Positions 58,039-64,000 of a stretch of 64,000 bases of DNA are shown in pieces; position 1 is the first letter of the stretch; each line of letters begins with the position of its first letter. Position numbers and translations under genes: made by a program. A model generated the notes under the pieces. That model was not told the DNA's origin. It saw only the letters and a list, made by a program, of their open reading frames with translations, and searched no databases. Source of the DNA: Sphingomonadales bacterium (GTDB taxonomy: Bacteria > Pseudomonadota > Alphaproteobacteria > Sphingomonadales > Sphingomonadaceae); contig SBGG01000029.1 in the NCBI GenBank assembly GCA_006226685.1, positions 62,001 to 126,000 on the forward strand. The letters run 5' to 3'.

Positions 58039-59363
58039 TCCGTCACTCTTCTGGCAAATGGATTATGAATGCCCGGCCAGGTCCAGCCGGATGTTGACTT
58101 GGCGGAAGGCGCGGCGGCCATGGTGCCGATGACCGGAACCCCCCTGATCGCGAGATCTTCAACGCCCCGAACACGGCGGCTGAGCAGTTCGATGATCATG
58201 GCCGCGAACAGGCCAAGACCAAGGCCGAAGGCGACGGCCCCCAGCAATGCGCGAGTCACGTTCGGAAAATTCGGGCTTTCCGGTATGGAGGCATCGCCCA
58301 GAACGGTGATGCCGGCGTCGGTCGACTGGGCTTCCTGGTCCAGATCGGCCACGCGCTGCAAGGCCTTGTTATATTGATCGCGCAGGACCGAAACGTCGGC
58401 CGCGAGGCGCTGGGCCTCACCGACCTTGCCCCGTTGTGCCAGCACCTTCTGGGTCTGTGCGGATAGCTGGCTGGACAATGACGGCCCGGATTCGATGCGC
58501 ACCGTTGCCTGCTCCCGCGATGCCGACTGGGCGACCGCAGCCCTCTGCCGCTTCAGATTTTGCAATTGCGGATGGTTGGGGCCGAGCGTTTGTGACAGGG
58601 ACGCGATCTGGGCGTCGATTTGCGCCAGCAATGCGGCCGACGGTCCGCTGGTGGCTGCCGCTGCGGCCGACGGCATCGGGGCTGCCGGTGCTGTCGACGC
58701 GAGGGCAGCAAGCCGCGCTTCCTCCGTATCGCTATTATCCGCCTGCAGGACGATGCCGTTTTCCCGTTCGAAATCGGTCTTGCGTTTTTCCGCTGCAGCG
58801 AGGTCGCCGCTGATCTTGGAGGCTTGTTGCCGGAACCATTGCGCGTTGCGGCGGGCGCCTTCGCGCTTCATGACAAGCGTCTGCTCGATATAGGCGTCAC
58901 GGATGGCGTCGGCGGCCTTGGCCGCGACTTCCGGGCTGGTGGAGGAAAAGCCTATTTCGAGGATGTTGCTTCCCGGAATGAGGTTTGCGTGGGTGCCGTC
59001 GATGATGATCTGGGCAAGCCAGCGGCGGAAGTCGCGCTTGTCGCCTATCGACCGCGCGGCATAGCGTGCCGCCATTGCGGGGGAACTGGTCCATCCGAAT
59101 TCGTCGACGACCTTACCCGCGATGCGATAATCGCGGATCAGCTCAATTTGTGTCGCCACATAGGCGCGCGCATATTGCGACGACATCATCTGGCCTGTCA
59201 CCGGGTCGGGCTTGACGATTTCAAGCATGACTCGTGACGTGCCCTCAAACCGGGGGGGGATGAGCTTCACTACCAGCCAGGCCCCGGCGATTGAGCACAA
59301 GAGCGTCAAAAGGATGATGGCTTTTCGCGCCCACAGAATACGGATTAACTGGATGAAGCTCAT
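58035..59363 (-). CDS. Wzz/EpsF-type chain-length determinant protein
   Basis: The 442-residue inner-membrane protein has an N-terminal helix (about 14-34), a periplasmic Wzz domain with RFEGTSRVMLEIVKPDPVTG, a long coiled coil (about 165-345) that includes an Ala-rich SAAAAATSGPSAALL stretch, and a second helix (about 375-397, ALLGAVAFGLGLGLFAAM). It belongs to the polysaccharide co-polymerase class without the fused kinase; the separate ATPase follows. It sets chain length with the Wza channel. Confidence 0.92.
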   Translation of the reverse strand: MSFIQLIRILWARKAIILLTLLCSIAGAWLVVKLIPPRFEGTSRVMLEIVKPDPVTGQMMSSQYARAYVATQIELIRDYRIAGKVVDEFGWTSSPAMAARYAARSIGDKRDFRRWLAQIIIDGTHANLIPGSNILEIGFSSTSPEVAAKAADAIRDAYIEQTLVMKREGARRNAQWFRQQASKISGDLAAAEKRKTDFERENGIVLQADNSDTEEARLAALASTAPAAPMPSAAAAATSGPSAALLAQIDAQIASLSQTLGPNHPQLQNLKRQRAAVAQSASREQATVRIESGPSLSSQLSAQTQKVLAQRGKVGEAQRLAADVSVLRDQYNKALQRVADLDQEAQSTDAGITVLGDASIPESPNFPNVTRALLGAVAFGLGLGLFAAMIIELLSRRVRGVEDLAIRGVPVIGTMAAAPSAKSTSGWTWPGIHNPFARRVTE

Positions 59364-59375
59364 CTGCGTTTTTCC

Positions 59376-60221
59376 TTAGAAGAAGCGTTCGCCGACAACG
59401 ACCACGTCGCCGTCGATGATCGGTTCGGAAGGATCGAATTTCTTGATCTCCTCGCCGTTGCGAAACACTTTGACGCGCTTTTCCGATCCCATCGGGGTGA
59501 GGCCGCCGCCGCGTGCCAGCGCCTTGCGCAGGGTCATATCGCGATCGATCTGATAGGTGCCGGGTGCGTTGACCTGACCATAGATATAGAAGGTCTTGGC
59601 GGCCGGGACGTAAATCTTGTCACCGGGGCTGATTTCCGGGTCCTTGTCACCGCCGCTCGTGGCACTTTCCCGGATCGAAAGTTCCAGCTCCTCGCCATTT
59701 TCGCGCGTCACCTTAACCTGGTCCGAAGCCGTACCGCGGGGACCGCCAACACGGGCCAGTATTTCCGAAAGATGATAGGAACGATCGATCGGCACGATGC
59801 CCGGCGTGGCGACTTCACCCAATACCGTAACATAGCGGCTGGCATAGCTGGCCACGGCGACATTGACGACCGGGCTGGCATAATATCCGCCACGAATCAG
59901 CGCCTGCCGGACATTTTCGCGAAATTGCAGGATGGTGAGGTCTGATGCCTTGACCGTGCCGAGAAAAGGCAATTGCAACGTGCCGTCATTCTGGATTTGC
60001 ACGCGAGGATTGAATTCCTCACGACCCAGAACCGAAACCTCGACCACATCCCCGACGCCGAGGACATATCCATCCGCCATCGAAACGACCTGTTTCCCGG
60101 TTTCCGCGGCCTGGGCAGGCTGCGCCGGAGGAGGGGGCGTCTGGGCCGATGCCGCCGCGCTAGCCATCGGAGACAATGACAAAATGACTGCCATCATGAC
60201 CGCCCAAATTTGCCTGAACAT
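59376..60221 (-). CDS. Polysaccharide export channel protein, Wza/EpsE type
   Basis: The 281-residue exported protein has a signal peptide of about 27 residues ending SAQT and no lipobox Cys, unlike E. coli Wza. The Poly_export domain has DGYVLGVGDVVEVSVLG and NDGTLQLPFLGTVKA. Two SLBB domains follow: RYVTVLGEVATPGIVPIDRS and TFYIYGQVNAPGTYQIDRDM. It carries the finished polymer across the outer membrane, together with the adjacent Wzz and barrel proteins. Confidence 0.94.
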   Translation of the reverse strand: MFRQIWAVMMAVILSLSPMASAAASAQTPPPPAQPAQAAETGKQVVSMADGYVLGVGDVVEVSVLGREEFNPRVQIQNDGTLQLPFLGTVKASDLTILQFRENVRQALIRGGYYASPVVNVAVASYASRYVTVLGEVATPGIVPIDRSYHLSEILARVGGPRGTASDQVKVTRENGEELELSIRESATSGGDKDPEISPGDKIYVPAAKTFYIYGQVNAPGTYQIDRDMTLRKALARGGGLTPMGSEKRVKVFRNGEEIKKFDPSEPIIDGDVVVVGERFF

Positions 60222-60257
60222 GCGTAAGTGCCTTTCCGCTGTATTTCGTTCAGCCGA

Positions 60258-61481
60258 TCAGAGTTTCAGACTGGCCCGCAGGCCGACATGATCGTTCGTA
60301 TAATCGTAGAAGTCGCCATTGGCGTTGCGAATGTCATGGGCATAATCAAGCGCGAATGTCAGCCTGTCGCTGCGCGCGAAAGTCAGGCTCCCGAAAATCA
60401 TGGTCTGCCTGTCGCGTGACAGGAACGGCCCGAATTCCGTGCTGGAGCCATAGAAACGCCGCGGAGAATGGGTGACGCCAACTTTGGCCGTGAGCCGGCT
60501 GGTCAACGCATAGGATGTATCGAACTGGTACATGGTGTCCACATGATAATTTGCATCCACGGCAAGCGTTGATGCAACATTTCTGGATAACCCGGCATGA
60601 ACGAGCAGCCTTTCATTGACCTGCCCGGTCAGGTCCACTCCCCAGTTGAAACCGTTGAAACCGGGAGTTCCCGGCGCGCGTGAATTGAGGTCGGTCCAGG
60701 AAAGCTGTACGGACCCGGTCAGGCGAGAACCGATATTGCGTTCGAAGCTTGCTCCGAATGATGTCACGTCATAGCCGTTCTCGCCGACGCCCGGGATGAT
60801 CTGGTTGTCGTAACGGGTTTCGCTGCGGGTCACGAACAGGCGCATATTGCCGATGGTCGGGTGAACATAGCCCAGACCTCCGCCATAGCTCAGCATGTGG
60901 CGATCGGTGCGCTGCCGGATGATATTGCTGTTCTGCGCATTCTGGTAACCAACGGTCACAAATGGGCGCAGTCCGAAGCTATTACCGCAGGAAACATCCG
61001 CATTGGTGGTGAAGACCGTTTCCGTGTTGTTTACGCTGCGGACTTCCTCTCCCGCAAACGCACCGATCTCGCCCAGATCGCTCTGACGCCTGGTAATACC
61101 GGCGGTGATATTGGCATTGCACCGGGAAATGGCGAGAAGGGCACCGCCGTCGAGGCCGATCCGTTCCCGATCGAGCCGGCTGTTCCGGGTGTGGATATCA
61201 TAGCCGATACCGCCGGTCAGGCTGAACTGATGCCGGCCGACAGGATATAATATGTCTGCGGTGATCGACGGGGTGACCGTGATATCGGATCGATGCAGTC
61301 CGCGCAGCGAGCTGTTCGCCTTGTTGGATCGGGCGAGATTGCTGTCATATCGCGTGTAGATGTCGGCCGAAATATTAAGGCGCCGCTCCTGGGCCGTTGC
61401 AATGGCAGGAAACCCGCCAATACACAGACACAATAGGACCGATGCCTTGCCGGTACCCATGCTCATGCCTTGTTTTGCCAT
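60258..61481 (-). CDS. Outer-membrane beta-barrel protein of the export operon (EpsL-like)
   Basis: About 407 residues from the ATG at 61481, with GGGGA 5 bases upstream. A signal peptide ends ATAQ (about residue 31). The rest alternates polar and hydrophobic residues as in a barrel of 16 or more strands, beginning RLNISADIYTRYDSNLAR and ending with GLRASLKL, a barrel-type terminal strand though the last residue is Leu rather than Phe. Barrel proteins in this position of Wza/Wzz operons are thought to help export. It is likely the first gene of the export operon. Confidence 0.85.
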   Translation of the reverse strand: MAKQGMSMGTGKASVLLCLCIGGFPAIATAQERRLNISADIYTRYDSNLARSNKANSSLRGLHRSDITVTPSITADILYPVGRHQFSLTGGIGYDIHTRNSRLDRERIGLDGGALLAISRCNANITAGITRRQSDLGEIGAFAGEEVRSVNNTETVFTTNADVSCGNSFGLRPFVTVGYQNAQNSNIIRQRTDRHMLSYGGGLGYVHPTIGNMRLFVTRSETRYDNQIIPGVGENGYDVTSFGASFERNIGSRLTGSVQLSWTDLNSRAPGTPGFNGFNWGVDLTGQVNERLLVHAGLSRNVASTLAVDANYHVDTMYQFDTSYALTSRLTAKVGVTHSPRRFYGSSTEFGPFLSRDRQTMIFGSLTFARSDRLTFALDYAHDIRNANGDFYDYTNDHVGLRASLKL

Positions 61482-61567
61482 ATTATCCCCATAGCGTTTG
61501 CCCTGCTTAGGCTCCATTATCTCAATAAACCGGTAACGAAAAGTTTTTGCGTTCGAAATTTGGCTGC

Positions 61568-62788
61568 TTATCGCCTGTTCATTACGATTCGTCTTATCGT
61601 TCCGAGTAAATTCTTCAGATATTCTCTGGTCGATGCCCGTCTGGAGGCGGCCGCAACATCAAGCCCGTCCATGGTCGGGCGGGGCTGCAATGTTATCGCG
61701 CATGCGACAAGCCGTGCCGAAACCAGTCGTTTGCGGCGGGCTTGCGCGGGTTGCATCAGATCGATTTCGGTGATCGGTAATGTTTCAACCGCCAACCTGC
61801 CGGCGTTGACCGCCGATTTAAGAAGCTCCACGCCTTTTCGCGTACGGGTCAGGATGAGGCTGCGCCCATCCAGCTCCTCGAACGACGGATAGCCGCTCTC
61901 GCCGCCATACCAGGCGTCGGCGCAGGCGATGTCGGCGGTTCCTCCTACAGCGTCAGGGCAGATCTTGCACCGGAATTGCACTTCCTTCGACAGATGGTTT
62001 CCCCAGCTTTCGGCATAGCTCATCGTGGCCGTGGTGCCGTCACGGGTGTGGGCGGTCGTCAGGCCGGGCCAGCCATTGCCGCGATAACGGAATTCAGTGA
62101 CGCTTTCCGGCGCGAGACCCATATGGTGGAGAATCCGGTCGGCGCCGTCATGACTGGGCAGGCCGCCGCAGAAGAAAGAAAGCATTATCGGCACCAGCGC
62201 GTCGACACGCGGATCGACTGTTGCCAGTTGCCTGAGCGCGGAAACGTCGCATGGCTTGCCGATGAACAGGAAAGATGTGCCTTGCGACAGGGCCTGATCG
62301 ATCTGTTCGAGCGGAGAAGAGGCAGCATAGCGCGATCCGGCACCCGCCAATATTTCGTCTGCTGACCGGGACCATGTCACGATATTGCGCGTGGGCTTTT
62401 CCGGGTCGGCGGTGATGTGCAGAACGCGTTCCGCCATGCCTGCCTGCAACGCATGGATTGCCAGCATCGATACGGCGCCGCCGGATGATCCCGCATGCCG
62501 TACCGCCGGATCAGTGGCATGGCCGGTAAGGCAGGCGTGCCATGGGCCCCAATAGGGATGGCGATGCGGGGCTTCTTGCCATGGCGCGACCGTTGCGCCG
62601 GGGCAGGAGGCTGTGATCCGCTTTTCGACGGGATCGTCAATGGGTTTATTCTGTCGCGGGCGGGCATAGCCGGGCGCGATTGTTTCCATGGCGATGGCGC
62701 CGTCGCTTGTCCCGGCGCACAGCCCGCACCCGCTGCAGAGCTGCCCGCGCAGAACGCGGGCCAGCGTGGGGGAGGAAGGGGCTGTCAT
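61568..62788 (-). CDS. FrhB-like iron-sulfur/flavin protein (coenzyme F420 hydrogenase beta family)
   Basis: A 406-residue protein with a ferredoxin-like LCSGCGLCAG motif near residues 17-26, a second Cys in TASCPGA, an AGSSGGAVSMLAIHAL flavin-binding segment, FIGKPCDVSALRQL, and FRCKICPDAVGGTADIACAD. These motifs define the FrhB family, which also occurs in polysaccharide loci next to pyruvyl-transferase-like genes, as here (ATGA overlap). Its role there is unproven; a redox step on a sugar or pyruvate donor is a guess. Confidence 0.85.
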   Translation of the reverse strand: MTAPSSPTLARVLRGQLCSGCGLCAGTSDGAIAMETIAPGYARPRQNKPIDDPVEKRITASCPGATVAPWQEAPHRHPYWGPWHACLTGHATDPAVRHAGSSGGAVSMLAIHALQAGMAERVLHITADPEKPTRNIVTWSRSADEILAGAGSRYAASSPLEQIDQALSQGTSFLFIGKPCDVSALRQLATVDPRVDALVPIMLSFFCGGLPSHDGADRILHHMGLAPESVTEFRYRGNGWPGLTTAHTRDGTTATMSYAESWGNHLSKEVQFRCKICPDAVGGTADIACADAWYGGESGYPSFEELDGRSLILTRTRKGVELLKSAVNAGRLAVETLPITEIDLMQPAQARRKRLVSARLVACAITLQPRPTMDGLDVAAASRRASTREYLKNLLGTIRRIVMNRR

Positions 62789-63969
62789 GGCCGGTGTTTC
62801 AACGCCTGGGTGAACAAGGTCCGCAAAGCGTCGCGGTATAGGTCAAGCTTTTCGGCAACCTGCACCATGCCCTTGCGAATGTCGGCTGCCATGGCTGGGC
62901 GATTGTCCAGCGCTCTGAGAATGAATGCGGAGGCCTGTTCCGCATCCATGCCGGTTACCGGGATCATCCAGTCATAGCCGAGCATACCGAACAGCCCTGA
63001 AAATTTGCGGCTATAAGCAACCGGCACCACCGGGGTTCCGGCGGAATAGGCGCCGATACAGGCGTGCATCCGACCAGCCACGAGCAGGTCGAGGCTGGAG
63101 ATATAGCTCTTGGCATCTTCGGGATGCAGAAAATCGGGGACCCGGATCGCCGCCGGATATTCCGTTGCGAGTCGGTCGGCCAGGCGGGCATCATCATCCT
63201 GCGGCATACCCTTGCTGGTGGCATGGGTGACGAGGTGGACGTCGACATCGCCGCGCTTCAGCAAGGCTTTGATCGTCTGCCGGGTAAAGCGCGCATAATC
63301 ATAAGACAGGCCAAAATGATTGTTCCCGCTCTCCGCTTCATGAAACAGCAGGCCGGATGTGTTGACGCCTACCCGGATACGCGGGCCGCCCCGCAAATGG
63401 CTCTGATCACGATAGGGCATGACAAAAGCCACGTCCACCGACCGCAGCACATGGGCGTCGGGGGCCATGGTGCGGGCAACTTCCAGCGAGCGATCATCGC
63501 GGGCGACTACTGCTGCGCAGCGTTTCATGACTGCGGCGGCCAGCATCCGATAGGGTTGCCGTGTGAAAGGGCCAATCGTTTGCGGGGAAAGCATCAGCGG
63601 CACCCGGCGGGCGAGTGTCATTGCCTTCGAAAGCCACAGGAAACCGAAACGCTTGGGGCCATAGATATCGGCGAAGCTGTCCCCCGCGCCGATATCCAGA
63701 ACGCAATCGAGCCGGCCCAGCTGTTTCCAGAAGCCGCCGCCGAGCATGAACCGACTGTCGATTGCAACGACCTTCACCGAATCATCCGTCAGGGGCGGCG
63801 TGTCGCCGTCCCGCATGGATAATATGGTGAAGTGCGGCGACAACCCCATGTCCCGCGCGACATCGCCGGCGAGGGACATATTTCCGATGGTCAGCGCCCC
63901 GACGCCCAGATTACCCGAACGGGCGGAATGCCAGAGCAGCCCTATTTCGATTGGCGTTGCGTGATTCAC
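62785..63969 (-). CDS. Polysaccharide pyruvyl transferase family protein
   Basis: The 394-residue protein is read from a GTG at 63969. Family features are the start IGLLWHSARSGNLGVGALTI with N-terminal glycine loop, LDIGAGDSFADIYG, PLMLSPQTIGPFTRQPYR, ARDDRSLEVAR and LLVAGRMHACIGAYSAGTPVVPV, the GRxHA block typical of the PS_pyruv_trans fold. Such enzymes add pyruvate ketals to sugars or act as glycosyltransferases. It overlaps the FrhB-like gene, and its GTG overlaps the stop of a gene that enters from the right edge. Confidence 0.88.
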   Translation of the reverse strand: MNHATPIEIGLLWHSARSGNLGVGALTIGNMSLAGDVARDMGLSPHFTILSMRDGDTPPLTDDSVKVVAIDSRFMLGGGFWKQLGRLDCVLDIGAGDSFADIYGPKRFGFLWLSKAMTLARRVPLMLSPQTIGPFTRQPYRMLAAAVMKRCAAVVARDDRSLEVARTMAPDAHVLRSVDVAFVMPYRDQSHLRGGPRIRVGVNTSGLLFHEAESGNNHFGLSYDYARFTRQTIKALLKRGDVDVHLVTHATSKGMPQDDDARLADRLATEYPAAIRVPDFLHPEDAKSYISSLDLLVAGRMHACIGAYSAGTPVVPVAYSRKFSGLFGMLGYDWMIPVTGMDAEQASAFILRALDNRPAMAADIRKGMVQVAEKLDLYRDALRTLFTQALKHRP

Positions 63970-64000
63970 AGCGATGTCGGCCGGGCGGGGAGCGTCCGGA
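63966..64000 (-). CDS. C-terminal end of an unidentified upstream gene (partial)
   Basis: The frame entering from the right edge ends with a TGA that overlaps the GTG of the pyruvyl-transferase-like gene (GTGA). Only about ten codons are visible (ending ARPTSL), too few to identify. The overlap pattern is like that of other junctions in the locus, which is the sole support. Confidence 0.3.
   Translation of the reverse strand, partial: RTLPARPTSL

Overview
The window reads as a piece of a sphingomonad (Alphaproteobacteria, Sphingomonadaceae) chromosome. The evidence is high GC, the zapA-6S RNA-5-FTHF cyclo-ligase neighbourhood, GTG and TTG starts behind good ribosome binding sites, an exosortase V polysaccharide locus and an F-type conjugation module of the kind found on sphingomonad plasmids and integrated elements. 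No species can be named from the sequence alone.

Region 1 (1-18.9 kb) is the right part of an integrative conjugative element. One long minus-strand operon, almost every junction an ATGA or TGATG overlap, runs from a small secreted protein and a DsbC-like thiol isomerase through pilin TraA, TraL, TraE, TraK, TraB, TraV and TraC. Three small membrane proteins follow, then TraW, TraU, a short unknown protein, a TraN split over two exported ORFs and a probable TrbC that leaves the window. An XRE regulator diverges from the operon. It is followed by a pRiA4b ORF-3-like gene, a conserved small gene, an RHH/PIN toxin-antitoxin pair and a large serine recombinase whose 3' end runs antisense into a complete tRNA-Pro(CGG). 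That tRNA marks the chromosomal border.

Region 2 (18.9-30 kb) is core chromosome: a short JAB/RadC-type protein, thyA, tRNA-Asp, DUF2842, 5-FTHF cyclo-ligase, 6S RNA, zapA with a small coiled-coil partner, the glycolysis/pentose block tkt-gap-pgk-aldolase, an EamA exporter and thiE.

Region 3 (30-64 kb) is a large exopolysaccharide locus. It supplies UDP-glucuronate (ugd plus a 4-epimerase) and dTDP-rhamnose (rmlA, C, D, B), four acyl/acetyltransferases and two GT2 glycosyltransferases. It also has a Wzx flippase and a Wzy-like polymerase, and an export line of outer-membrane barrel, Wza-type channel, Wzz-type chain-length protein and BY-kinase-like ATPase. Exosortase V comes with EpsI and the small XrtV accessory protein, and an FrhB-like/pyruvyl-transferase-like pair closes the window. 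Two type I secretion ABC half-transporters (one with a wrecked ATPase site) and one HlyD adaptor share this locus with a large RTX beta-helix protein, which is their most likely cargo. A second, signal-peptide-bearing beta-helix protein sits next to it.

The most notable points are the ABC pair with one degenerate member, the pair of related beta-helix proteins that leave the cytoplasm by different routes, the integrase that borrows its 3' end from a tRNA gene, the structured RNA on both sides of the pilin gene, and the repeated membrane-hairpin modules between traC and traW.
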